Origin: Nanobdellota archaeon
GTDB lineage: Archaea; Nanobdellota; Nanobdellia; Woesearchaeales; GCA-2686295
NCBI GenBank assembly: GCA_018812505.1
Contig: JAHJDK010000116.1
Location: 1-20,754 of the forward strand
Direction of reading: 5' to 3'
DNA length: 20,754 bases
Shown: positions 14,316-20,754 of the stretch, in pieces
How positions within the stretch are numbered: position 1 is the stretch's first letter
Layout of the letters: each line of letters begins with the position of its first letter
Program-made: the position numbers and the translations under genes
The notes under the pieces: model-generated
What the model was told of the DNA's origin: nothing
The model's input: only the letters and a program-made list of their open reading frames with translations
The model's database searches: none

Positions 14316-14642
14316 ATGGAAGCAACAATACAACCAACATATGTAAAGAGAACACCAAATCCAACAATACTAAAGAAAACTGTTCTCAATAAATCAATAG
14401 ATAAAAATATTTCAGCAGTGAAAACTAATTCGCAAAACTTGGTTGATGTAAATAAGCATGATGATGAATTGCTTAGCATGATTTTAGGCGTCCCAATTAA
14501 ACAGATTGAGAACTACGGAACTTTACAATGCCAATTAACACAAAATCCAAACAACAAAAGCATTATTTACTGTGAAGGACCGAGCATTCATTGCAAATAT
14601 AGGAGAGAGAACAATGAATGCAAATATTTTAAAGAGTTTTAA
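14316..14642 (+). CDS. Unknown small protein with cysteine-rich C-terminus
   Basis: 108 residues, not recognised. The first ~45 residues are polar and basic with little predicted order (PTYVKRTPNPTILKKTVLNK). A short helix with DDELLSMILGVPIKQIENYG follows. The C-terminal third has four cysteines in the pattern C-(x13)-C-(x6)-C-(x8)-C, with YCEGPSIHCKYRRENNECKY at the end and one histidine, which could bind a metal or form a compact knot. It starts 17 bases after the preceding unknown gene, without a visible Shine-Dalgarno site, and is likely co-transcribed. An IS200/IS605-like hairpin follows directly after its stop. Confidence 0.5.
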   Translation: MEATIQPTYVKRTPNPTILKKTVLNKSIDKNISAVKTNSQNLVDVNKHDDELLSMILGVPIKQIENYGTLQCQLTQNPNNKSIIYCEGPSIHCKYRRENNECKYFKEF

Positions 14643-14650
14643 TAAGTTAG

Positions 14651-14712
14651 TAACCTACTCCCACGACCTGAAGGTCGGGAATTAAACCCAAGTGTTCGCT
14701 ACGCTCACATTA
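14651..14712 (+). mobile_element. Solitary IS200/IS605-type right-end remnant (hairpins)
   Basis: Just after the unknown gene, TACTCCCA is followed by a perfect hairpin CGACCT-GA-AGGTCG (14664-14677) and then GGGAATTAAACCC. A second imperfect hairpin, GTGTTCGCTACGCTCAC, spans 14692-14708. The ACTCCCAC-stem-GTGGG-like layout is characteristic of right ends of IS200/IS605 elements carrying TnpB, where it also forms the end of the guide-type RNA. It is more GC-rich than the surroundings. No tnpA or tnpB gene is in the window, so this is a relic or a small non-autonomous end. Alternative: a transcription-related hairpin. Confidence 0.45.
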
Positions 14713-14802
14713 AATCTTGAAATTCTTCCTTTTATTCCAAAAAAAATCAAAGTATGCCTTAAATGAATCTGCAAGAATAAAATAAACTAATTTTCCAATA
14801 AT

Positions 14803-14814
14803 TTTATTAAATAA
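14803..14814 (+). promoter_or_regulatory. Possible TATA box of the nudix operon
   Basis: TTTATTAAATAA lies 35 bases (counting from T14805) before the ATG at 14840, or 26-28 bases before a TTG at 14831. Spacing is looser than at other promoters here and the region is AT-rich. Confidence 0.35.
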
Positions 14815-14839
14815 CAAACTTTTTTCTTAATTGAAAAAT

Positions 14840-15199
14840 ATGAAACAAATAGCAGGCATTAGGATAAGTAAAAATAAAAGATTATTGCTGATTCATAGAA
14901 TTGACAAGAATCATTGGGAATTGCCAGGTGGCAAAATCAAAACTGGAGAGACTAAAGAGGAAACAGCCATCAGAGAGACAAAAGAAGAAATTGGTTGCGA
15001 CATAGAAATTATTGAATACTTAGGATTTACCGATTTTAAAATAAAAAATGAAACTATAAGAAGCCACCAATTCAAAGCAAAAATAATAAACGGGACTCCA
15101 ACAATAAGAGAAAAAGAATACTTTAATAAAATAGCCTACATTGACATTGAAAAGGAAGAAAGACTAGCACCAAATATAAGAGTAAAACTAACAAGATGA
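14840..15199 (+). CDS. Nudix hydrolase
   Basis: 119 residues. Nudix enzymes cleave nucleoside diphosphates linked to other groups, often removing oxidised or excess nucleotides. The full box is present: G31-x5-E37-x7-R45-E46-T-K-E49-E50-I-G52, within LPGGKIKTGETKEETAIRETKEEIG. The length is typical of minimal MutT-type domains. Start at ATG 14840 (MKQIAGIRIS) is chosen; a TTG at 14831 would add three residues. Its stop overlaps the MazG-like start (ATGA, 15196-15199), so these two pyrophosphohydrolases are translationally coupled. The substrate is not predictable. Confidence 0.88.
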   Translation: MKQIAGIRISKNKRLLLIHRIDKNHWELPGGKIKTGETKEETAIRETKEEIGCDIEIIEYLGFTDFKIKNETIRSHQFKAKIINGTPTIREKEYFNKIAYIDIEKEERLAPNIRVKLTR

Positions 15200-15573
15200 A
15201 AAAATCATTAAACGAACTTCACGACTTTATTCACATAGATTGGGAAAACTCTGAATGGGCTAGAGACCTTGATTTTAAAGGCCGCTTAAAAGAATTCTTT
15301 AATGAAGTTGAAGAGTTAAAGAAAGCCTTAGATAAAGACGACAAAGAGAATTTAGCCGAGGAATTAGGTGACTGCTTATGGGATTTAATGTACGCTATAG
15401 TTCTTGGTGATAAAGAGAAAATTTTTTCTTCTAAAAAAGTTGTTACTGATGTTACTGAAAAAATTAAAAAAAGAAAACCTTGGATTCTAAAAGGAGAACA
15501 AACTGACAGAGCAGAAGAGTTAAGGATTTGGAAAGAAGTTAAAAAACTTGAAAAAGAAAAAAAGCTAAGATGA
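15196..15573 (+). CDS. MazG-like nucleotide pyrophosphohydrolase
   Basis: 125 residues, all-alpha. The family metal-binding pattern ExxE...ExxD is seen as E37-x2-E40 in FNEVEELKKAL and E56-x2-D59 in LAEELGDCLWDLMYAI. MazG proteins hydrolyse (d)NTPs to monophosphates plus pyrophosphate and usually work as dimers or tetramers. The second half is charged (KIKKRKPWILKGEQTDRAEE) and may complete the four-helix bundle. It overlaps the nudix gene upstream and the alpha/beta-hydrolase gene downstream by 4 bases each, giving a tight three-gene operon. Role: nucleotide-pool cleansing, by family; exact substrate open. Confidence 0.85.
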   Translation: MKKSLNELHDFIHIDWENSEWARDLDFKGRLKEFFNEVEELKKALDKDDKENLAEELGDCLWDLMYAIVLGDKEKIFSSKKVVTDVTEKIKKRKPWILKGEQTDRAEELRIWKEVKKLEKEKKLR

Positions 15574-16338
15574 AACAATCCATAAAAAATCGTAGAGAGA
15601 GAAAAATTTGTGTCATTGTTGAAACAGTTGATAATCCTAAAGGATTAGCTTTTGTCATGCATGGTCTCGGAGGCTATAAGGAGCAACCACATATAAGAAG
15701 TTTTATCGAATCATTCTTAGAAGAAAATTTTAACGTGATCAGTTTTGATACCACTAACACTTTTGGAGAGAGTGATGGATTATACGAAGATGCTACTGTG
15801 ACAAACTACTATGAGGATTTAGAAGTTGTTATTGAATGGAGCAAAAAACAAGAGTTTTATTCAGAACCATTTTTCCTTGCAGGTCACAGTCTTGGAGGAA
15901 TTTGCATAACATTGTATGCGCAAAAAAAACCTAATAAAATAAAAGGATTAGCGCCTATATCAACTGTTGTGTCAGGAAAACTAAGCCTGAAAACTCCAAA
16001 AAGCTCTGAGTGGAAAAAATGGAAAGAAACAGGATGGAATATAAAAGAAAGCAGTTCAAAACCAGTATTTATAAAAAAAATTGAAATGGTCGCACTATGA
16101 AGATAGACTAAAATATGACTTACTAGAAAAAGTTGATAAACTAACAATGCCTGTTCTAATGATTGTAGGAAATAGAGATGAAAGCACGCCTTTAGAACAC
16201 CAAAAAATATTATTCAACAAGCTTCCGGGAAAAAAAGAACTACACGTAATAAAAGATGCTCCTCACACATTCAAAGAGAAAAAACATCTCCTTGAAATAA
16301 AAAAAATATTCAAGAATTGGATTAGAAAACAAAAATGA
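15570..16338 (+). pseudogene. Alpha/beta-hydrolase split by a frameshift in an A8 run
   Basis: Two overlapping frames together encode one serine hydrolase of about 255 residues. The first (15570-16100) carries the oxyanion region MHGLGG (30-35) and nucleophile elbow GHSLGG with S107. The second, in the +1 frame and readable from about 16081 to 16338, carries the acid in IVGNRDESTPL and the histidine in DAPHTFKEK. Thus the triad is spread over both frames. The shift falls in eight A residues at 16073-16080; with seven the frame runs on as FIKK-LKWSHYEDR. It may be a sequencing error, a fresh pseudogene, or a site of polymerase slippage. The start overlaps the MazG-like stop (ATGA). Resembles esterase/acylglycerol-lipase-like hydrolases; substrate unknown. 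Confidence 0.75.
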
Positions 16339-16367
16339 TTAATAAAAATATACCTAAATTTCAACAA

Positions 16368-16380
16368 TTAAATATTTATA
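16368..16380 (+). promoter_or_regulatory. TATA box of the Mre11 gene
   Basis: TTAAATATTTATA; the TATTTATA part begins 30 bases before the ATG at 16403. No Shine-Dalgarno sequence is seen, consistent with a leaderless mRNA. Confidence 0.5.
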
Positions 16381-16402
16381 GCAACAAATCTTTCTTTGGC
16401 TT

Positions 16403-17608
16403 ATGAAGTTCGCTCACATCGCTGACTGCCATATAGGTGCTTGGCGTGATCCTAAGCTTAAGGATTTAAGCATGAAAGCATTTATTAAAGCAGCTGACAT
16501 TTGTATCGAGCGAAAGGTTGATTTTATTCTAATTGCTGGAGATTTATTCAACACTTCAATGCCTGGCATTGATCACTTGAAGGAAACCACTCGAAAACTT
16601 AAGCAATTGATGGAGTTGAACATACCTGTTTACATGATTCCAGGAAGTCACGACCAGTCTCCTAGCGGCAAGACAATGCTTGATGTTCTTGAAGAAGCAG
16701 GCTTGATGATAAATGTTTTCAAAGGCAAGGTTGAGCAGGAGCGTTTAGTGCTTGACTTTACTATTGACAAAAAAACAGGTAGTTTAATCACAGGAATTAT
16801 GGGACGCAGAGGAATGCTTGACAGAAAGTATTATGAGTATCTGACAAAAGCCAATCTTGAGAGGACTCAAGGAACTAAAATTTTTATGTTTCACACAGCA
16901 ATCAGCGAATTAACGCCTCCTGAACTTGAAAAGATGGATTCAAGCCCATTATCATTTCTGCCTAAAGGATTTGAGTATTACGCAGGAGGGCACGTTCACA
17001 TTGTAAAGAATCAAAACTTTGAAGGTTATAAAAATGTGGTTTTTCCAGGTCCTTTAATGCCTTCTAATTTTTCAGAACTTGAAAAGTTAAGGAAAGGAAG
17101 CTTCTACATATACAATCACGGAAAGTTAGAGGTGATTCCTATAGAATTAGTCAATGTTTACCCTGTTGAAGTTGACGCAAACAACAAGTCTCCTGAAGAT
17201 GTTTTTGAAACAATTGAACAATTCACTAAATCAAAGGATTTCTCAAAAACAATTGTTTTAATTAGAGTTTTTGGAAAGTTGAGGGTTGGTAAACCTAGTG
17301 ATATTAATTTCAATGAATTATTCAAAAAGTTATTTGCTCAAAAAGCTTTTTACATTATGAAAAACACTTCTAAATTAACAAGTGAGGAATTTGAAGAGAT
17401 TAAAATCAGCAGTTCTTCAGTAGAAGAAGTTGAGAACAATATCATAAAAGAACACCTTGGACAGATTAAAACTTGTTTTTCAGACAAAGAAGAGGAGATA
17501 ACTAAGAATCTTATAAAAGCGTTGTCTGAAGAGAAGAATGAAGGAGAAAAGGTTTATGAATACAATGAACGAATGAAAAAAGAGATTGAAAAAATTATTG
17601 GATTCTAA
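16403..17608 (+). CDS. mre11: Mre11/SbcD-family DNA double-strand-break repair nuclease
   Basis: 401 residues of the calcineurin-like phosphoesterase fold, the manganese-dependent nuclease of the Mre11-Rad50 complex in DNA end processing. Metal ligands are in place: D8 and H10 in ADCHIGAW, D47 in GDLF, H83 in GSHDQSPSGKTMLDVLE, H164 in FHTAI, and H197/H199 in AGGHVH. The third motif is GSHD rather than GNHD; I recall this in many archaeal homologues, so it is not a sign of inactivity. The capping domain and a helical C-terminus (YNERMKKEIEKII) that would contact Rad50 follow. The gene ends tail-to-tail with the next gene by a 4-base overlap and has no rad50, herA or nurA beside it. Third codon positions are T-rich. 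Confidence 0.92.
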   Translation: MKFAHIADCHIGAWRDPKLKDLSMKAFIKAADICIERKVDFILIAGDLFNTSMPGIDHLKETTRKLKQLMELNIPVYMIPGSHDQSPSGKTMLDVLEEAGLMINVFKGKVEQERLVLDFTIDKKTGSLITGIMGRRGMLDRKYYEYLTKANLERTQGTKIFMFHTAISELTPPELEKMDSSPLSFLPKGFEYYAGGHVHIVKNQNFEGYKNVVFPGPLMPSNFSELEKLRKGSFYIYNHGKLEVIPIELVNVYPVEVDANNKSPEDVFETIEQFTKSKDFSKTIVLIRVFGKLRVGKPSDINFNELFKKLFAQKAFYIMKNTSKLTSEEFEEIKISSSSVEEVENNIIKEHLGQIKTCFSDKEEEITKNLIKALSEEKNEGEKVYEYNERMKKEIEKIIGF

Positions 17609-18225
17609 CTTCTTGATATATAATGCTCTGCATAGTGCGAAGCTTCTTCAACACTATCTCTGTAACATCCTGATTCTAGGAGTGAGTCCAGGAATTCTTC
17701 TTTTATACCAACTTCGTCCAGAACATTTACATATAATTCTGCCAAGTGTGGAAGATTTGTTACAGAAAAGTTTTGACGGCGTGTATTTTTTAGATATGAA
17801 AATAGACCACATAAAAGATCCAATGATTCTAACTTCTCAACAGTTTTGAACATTATGCTTAATGGTATTTGTTTTTCTAATGAGTAAGAAGCTATTTCAA
17901 AAACTATTTCTTTCCAAGAAAATTGGTGTCCTTCTCCTTCATCAAGTGCCAGATATAGATTGAGATGATCTTCGATTGTTACAAGTTCATGATATACAAA
18001 ACCTTTTGGAAGTATCATTGTAGAATAGTACCCTTCCAAGATATCTAATGCTTTCGCAAGAGGTAGTTGTTCTGTTACATAATCGACTTCCTCTTCTGTT
18101 AATCCATCTTGTACAAAATCATACAAACTCAAATAAGAGCCATCAAACTTTACTTCGTCATTCCTATGGAAAAAAGGTTTTATCTGTGTTAGCAAATTTT
18201 GTGGTTCCAAAAAATTTTTATTCAT
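17605..18225 (-). CDS. Unknown protein, 206 residues
   Basis: Not recognised. Acidic and mostly helical (EEEVDYVTEQLPLAKALDIL, VEKLESLDLLCGLFSYLKN, VEEASHYAEHYISRS), with no membrane segment, signal peptide or metal motif. The open frame reaches an ATG at 18270, but AAGGAGAGTGAT just before the ATG at 18225, and a TATA box at 18271-18283 predicting a start site near 18249, make 18225 the likely start. This is one of the few genes here with both a leader and a Shine-Dalgarno site at the front of a transcript. It converges on the mre11 end with a 4-base overlap, so the two mRNAs are complementary at their tails. Function unknown. Confidence 0.6.
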   Translation of the reverse strand: MNKNFLEPQNLLTQIKPFFHRNDEVKFDGSYLSLYDFVQDGLTEEEVDYVTEQLPLAKALDILEGYYSTMILPKGFVYHELVTIEDHLNLYLALDEGEGHQFSWKEIVFEIASYSLEKQIPLSIMFKTVEKLESLDLLCGLFSYLKNTRRQNFSVTNLPHLAELYVNVLDEVGIKEEFLDSLLESGCYRDSVEEASHYAEHYISRS

Positions 18226-18270
18226 ATTTTCATCACTCTCCTTCTTGAAAAAATATTCACTTGTTTTCAA

Positions 18271-18283
18271 ATATTTAAACTGT
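18271..18283 (-). promoter_or_regulatory. TATA box of the 206-residue unknown gene
   Basis: GTTTAAATATTTG on the minus strand. The start site would lie near 18249, giving a leader of about 24 bases that contains an AGGAG Shine-Dalgarno site before the ATG at 18225. Confidence 0.5.
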
Positions 18284-18293
18284 TTGATTTAAG

Positions 18294-18302
18294 AAAAAAA
18301 AA
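18294..18302 (-). terminator. T-run terminator after the Taw3 gene
   Basis: A run of nine T residues on the minus strand, about 18 bases beyond the Taw3 stop and just ahead of the next promoter, as expected for archaeal intrinsic termination. Confidence 0.45.
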
Positions 18303-18319
18303 GAGCTTAATAAAGATTA

Positions 18320-18901
18320 CTATTTTATAGTGGATAATTCCTTCTCCAACTTCTTCGTCTTCTCCCAAGTTCTCTTTAATCGCTTATTTGCTTCTTCAAC
18401 AAGCACTCGAATATATTTATCCGAAACCAGAACTTCTCCATCTTTAGCAATTATAGCATCGATCTTCTCCGTTGACACCAACTCCATCAAAAACCTTTTC
18501 TCAACCTCAAATAAGCCACACCTCTTAAAACCAATGATTCTAACCAACCTCAATAATTTAGAAGCATCTTTAAGCGTCCTTGCAGCAACATGTAAAATTA
18601 CGGGTTCCTGCCTTAACCAAACAGTTTCTAACTCTTTAAGTTTGTGAATTAAAGTTATTAACTCATCAGCGTTTGCAAGTTCATGTGTTCTGAGAAGAAA
18701 ATTCGTATCTTTTTTACTTCCGCTTTCCGGAATCTTTATAAGTATTATTCTCCCAGAGCAGGAACTAGTAGTATAATAATCATCTAAAGTATTTATTTTA
18801 TCAAGTAAATTTTGAATTGGCTTGTCAACACTACCTTTGTTGCTCTTATCATTAGAAAGCATCTTCTTAAGGGTTTTCTGCTTGTCTGTGTCAAAACTCA
18901 T
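18320..18901 (-). CDS. taw3: tRNA wybutosine-synthesising protein Taw3 (TYW3)
   Basis: 193 residues of the TYW3/SSO0622 family, which methylates the tricyclic wyosine precursor at position 37 of tRNA-Phe using S-adenosylmethionine. Signature stretches are DKSNKGSVDKPI (residues 18-29) and DYYTTSSCSGRIILI (41-55), then LRTHE, WLRQEPVILHVAA near 95-107 and GFKRCGLFEVEKR. The C-terminus is a basic helix (EEANKRLKRTWEKTKKLEKEL). The start lies one base after the stop of the upstream SLOG-like gene, so both are read from the same transcript, probably together with the asparaginyl-tRNA synthetase. Other wybutosine genes are not in the window. Assignment is strong from motif pattern. Confidence 0.9.
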   Translation of the reverse strand: MSFDTDKQKTLKKMLSNDKSNKGSVDKPIQNLLDKINTLDDYYTTSSCSGRIILIKIPESGSKKDTNFLLRTHELANADELITLIHKLKELETVWLRQEPVILHVAARTLKDASKLLRLVRIIGFKRCGLFEVEKRFLMELVSTEKIDAIIAKDGEVLVSDKYIRVLVEEANKRLKRTWEKTKKLEKELSTIK

Positions 18902-18902
18902 T

Positions 18903-19418
18903 TTATTTTATCTTATCTTCTAGCTCAGATATCGAAATATACTCCACATTAAGATCTTTTTCTATTTCTGGGTGTAATTTTCCACTTATCAGTTCTTTGA
19001 TTATGTAAATCTTTTCAACCTTAAACCATTTTGTGTAGCACAACTCTATCATTGCTCCGGGCGACAAACCAATCACTAATAGAATGTCTGATTTCTCACA
19101 AAAAGTTTCTGGCTGATTTCTCCAAGTACCACAGTTTATGTTTTCATCAGCAAAATGTTCATCAATGTCAAGCAAACCCCATTCAGTATCATCCATAGGA
19201 ATTATACCTATAACTTTTTTTCCTCTGTAATCTTTGTATGTTTGTGCAACTATCGATTGTGATGTCTGGTTTTGCGAGGGCATTATTATTATCTCATGTC
19301 CTGTTTTTGCTAGATGCTCTGCTATTTTCTCAAGAAAATATTTGTACTCTGACAATTCAAAACCTAGAATATCACAATACTTTTTCACGTTTGTTGGTCC
19401 TAACAATCCTATTATCAT
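18903..19418 (-). CDS. SLOG/LOG-like Rossmann-fold protein
   Basis: 171 residues from the chosen start. It begins MIIGLLGPTNVKKYCDILGF, a Rossmann-type glycine-rich strand-loop, followed by EHLAKTGHEIIIMPSQNQT and KKVIGIIP. The later DILLVIGLSPGAMIELCYTKW resembles the PGG-x-GT-x2-E loop of the lysine-decarboxylase-like LOG family but lacks the second glycine and GT. That places it in the broad SLOG superfamily of nucleotide-binding or nucleotide-hydrolysing proteins. The frame is open to 19475, but starting at 19418 restores the family N-terminus and avoids overlap with the synthetase gene (13-base gap). Function unknown; the change in the glycine loop argues against ordinary cytokinin-type phosphoribohydrolase activity. 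Confidence 0.65.
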   Translation of the reverse strand: MIIGLLGPTNVKKYCDILGFELSEYKYFLEKIAEHLAKTGHEIIIMPSQNQTSQSIVAQTYKDYRGKKVIGIIPMDDTEWGLLDIDEHFADENINCGTWRNQPETFCEKSDILLVIGLSPGAMIELCYTKWFKVEKIYIIKELISGKLHPEIEKDLNVEYISISELEDKIK

Positions 19419-19431
19419 TTTTATTAGAAAT

Positions 19432-20727
19432 TTATGGTTTCCATCTAAGCATTGTTCTTGGAAATGCTTTTGCATCTTTTATATTGTCCAGTTTACATAT
19501 CCATTGAAGAACTCTTTCAAGCCCAACTCCATAACCTGAGTGCGGCACAGATCCATATCTTCTTAAATCAAAGTAAAACTTGTAATCTTCTGGCTTTTCT
19601 CCATCTCTTTTTAAGTTTTCAGACATTTCTTCAATATCTAAGCTTCTCTGGCTTCCACCAACTATTTCTAGTCCTATTTCCGGACACAACATGTCAAAAC
19701 ATAGAGCTTCATCTGGTTGTTCAGGATCTTTTGGTTTGTAAAAAGCCATTATTTCCTGCGGATAATGTGTTACAACAACTGGTGTGTCAAAATGAGTCAT
19801 GATAGTTTCTTCTTCTATTGTTCTGAGGTCTTTTCCAAATTTGACTTTCATACCATTTTTTTCTTTTAATATTTTGAGAGCTTCCCTGTACTTGATGGTT
19901 GGCCATTCTTTCTTGGTCATCTCAATTAATGCTTTTGCATTTCTTTCTAATAGTTCAAATTCTTCAGCACATTCTTCTGCAACTTTTCTAATGCAATATT
20001 TCAACTCTTTCTTTGCGAATTCAGTTATTTCTTTCAATCCCCACCATGCAACTTCTGTCTCTACCATCCAGAACTCTGATAGATGTCTGTTTGTCTTTGA
20101 TTTTTCTGCTCTGAAGGTTGGTCCTGTGTTGTAAACCTTTTCCAGTGCAAAGATTGCTGCTTCACCATATAACTGCCAGGTCTGAGCTAAGTAAGTTTTT
20201 TGATTGTAATATTTAACTTCAAAAACTGTTGAGCCACCCTCTGATTGATTTGGTTGCAAAACAGGGGTATCAAATCTATAGAAACCTTCTTTTTTGAAGA
20301 ATTCTTCTCTGGCTTGACCATATGCACTTCTGATTTTCATCACTGCAACCATCTTTCTGCTTCTAATCCACAGATGTCTATTATCTAACAAGAACTCAGG
20401 ACTTTGATCTTTTGTGATTGGATAAGTGTCTGATTCACCAACTACATTGAATTTTTTTACTTCAACTTCATATCCTGTTGGTGCTCGTTCATCTTTCTTT
20501 ATTGTCCCTTTTAATTCTATGGATGCTTCTACTTTTAATTTATCGATTTGTTCCCATTGATTATCATTGAAATTATCTTTTTTCAGCACACATTGTATTA
20601 TATTGCTGCTGTCCCTGAGAACTATAAATTTTATTTTGTTAGATCCTCGTTCTCTATAGACCCAACCTCTTATTGCAACATCTCCTGTTCCTTTTTGCAT
20701 TGCTTGTTTTATGGTTGTGTATGTCAT
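19432..20727 (-). CDS. asnS: Asparaginyl-tRNA synthetase
   Basis: 431 residues, class IIb synthetase that charges tRNA-Asn with asparagine in the cytosol; complete, with the usual archaeal length. An OB-fold anticodon-binding domain (residues ~16-100, VAIRGWVYRERGSNKIKFIVLRD) precedes the catalytic domain. Motif 2 is GPTFRAEKSKTNRHLSEFWM (202-221) and motif 3 is GYGVGLERVLQWI near 400, ending AKAFPRTMLRWKP. The stretch FWMVETEVAW after motif 2 fits AsnRS better than the archaeal AspRS pattern. Its presence means this organism can make Asn-tRNA directly rather than only by GatCAB amidation. Its promoter is largely outside the window. Followed on the same strand by the SLOG-like and Taw3 genes. 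Confidence 0.92.
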   Translation of the reverse strand: MTYTTIKQAMQKGTGDVAIRGWVYRERGSNKIKFIVLRDSSNIIQCVLKKDNFNDNQWEQIDKLKVEASIELKGTIKKDERAPTGYEVEVKKFNVVGESDTYPITKDQSPEFLLDNRHLWIRSRKMVAVMKIRSAYGQAREEFFKKEGFYRFDTPVLQPNQSEGGSTVFEVKYYNQKTYLAQTWQLYGEAAIFALEKVYNTGPTFRAEKSKTNRHLSEFWMVETEVAWWGLKEITEFAKKELKYCIRKVAEECAEEFELLERNAKALIEMTKKEWPTIKYREALKILKEKNGMKVKFGKDLRTIEEETIMTHFDTPVVVTHYPQEIMAFYKPKDPEQPDEALCFDMLCPEIGLEIVGGSQRSLDIEEMSENLKRDGEKPEDYKFYFDLRRYGSVPHSGYGVGLERVLQWICKLDNIKDAKAFPRTMLRWKP

Positions 20728-20754
20728 AGAGATTTAATTATTTTATTATCTTTA

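Noticed and set aside
14643..14830. A tRNA or other structured RNA gene in the gap
   Set aside because: No cloverleaf or conserved tRNA arms; the only structure is the pair of hairpins better explained as an IS200/IS605 right end.
16073..16081. Classic programmed -1 ribosomal frameshift in the split hydrolase
   Set aside because: Restoring the frame needs skipping one A (+1), not the -1 slip typical of A-runs, and no stimulatory structure is obvious; error, mutation or polymerase slippage is likelier.
16403..17608. Inactive Mre11 because motif III reads GSHD rather than GNHD
   Set aside because: All other metal ligands are present and I recall GSHD in many archaeal homologues, so it is a family variant.
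19234..20134. Long open frames on the plus strand opposite the SLOG-like and AsnRS genes
   Set aside because: They are shadows of two well-supported minus-strand genes, rich in Phe/Leu/Ser and without recognisable motifs.
19432..20727. Aspartyl-tRNA synthetase instead of asparaginyl-tRNA synthetase
   Set aside because: The sequence after motif 2 (SEFWMVETEVAW) and the C-terminal FPRTMLRWKP fit AsnRS; AspRS of archaea has a different pattern there.

Overview
The window looks like chromosomal DNA of an AT-rich archaeon. Archaeal markers are a Taw3/TYW3 tRNA wybutosine protein, an archaeal-type asparaginyl-tRNA synthetase (AsnRS), Mre11, a TrmB-type regulator, a KaiC-like ATPase, a GH57 amylase and TATA-box promoters. 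Short genes, ATGA overlaps and many small unknown proteins would fit a DPANN lineage such as Woesearchaeota or Pacearchaeota, but that placement is inference; no rRNA or tRNA is present to test it.

Left part (20-4609, minus strand): a four-gene alpha-glucan operon of GT4 glycosyltransferase, GH57 glycoside hydrolase, small DUF5752-like protein and eukaryote-type (GT3) glycogen synthase. It is divergent from a winged-helix regulator operon (4785-6037) with two small unknown proteins. The shared intergenic region carries tandem and inverted copies of an ATTAAGTA-type motif, a good operator candidate.

Middle (6199-11834): on the minus strand a HAD hydrolase/aminoglycoside-phosphotransferase-like (APH-like) kinase pair and an MFS-like membrane protein; on the plus strand an operon of a cytosolic seven-repeat beta-propeller, a KaiC-like ATPase and a small membrane protein.

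Right part (11871-20727): a minus-strand dCTP deaminase - TrmB regulator - Maf operon, divergent from a transcription unit of unknown genes that begins with a predicted leaderless 25-residue ORF. A 22-bp dyad lies between the two TATA boxes. Then come an isolated IS200/IS605-type right-end hairpin, a nudix - MazG - alpha/beta-hydrolase operon whose last gene is split by a frameshift in an A8 run, a solo Mre11, an unknown protein, and the AsnRS - SLOG-like - Taw3 cluster.

Most promoters follow one grammar: a TATA box whose first T lies about 29-32 nt before the start codon, meaning leaderless mRNAs. This fixes several starts, notably that of the MFS protein. Internal operon genes mostly use ATGA overlaps or Shine-Dalgarno (SD) sites. 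Four proteins (dCTP deaminase, Maf, nudix, MazG) point to nucleotide-pool control. Three divergent or adjacent regulator/operator arrangements are the most testable novelties. No CRISPR array, rRNA, tRNA or intact transposase gene was seen, and no gene-free stretch exceeds 300 bases.
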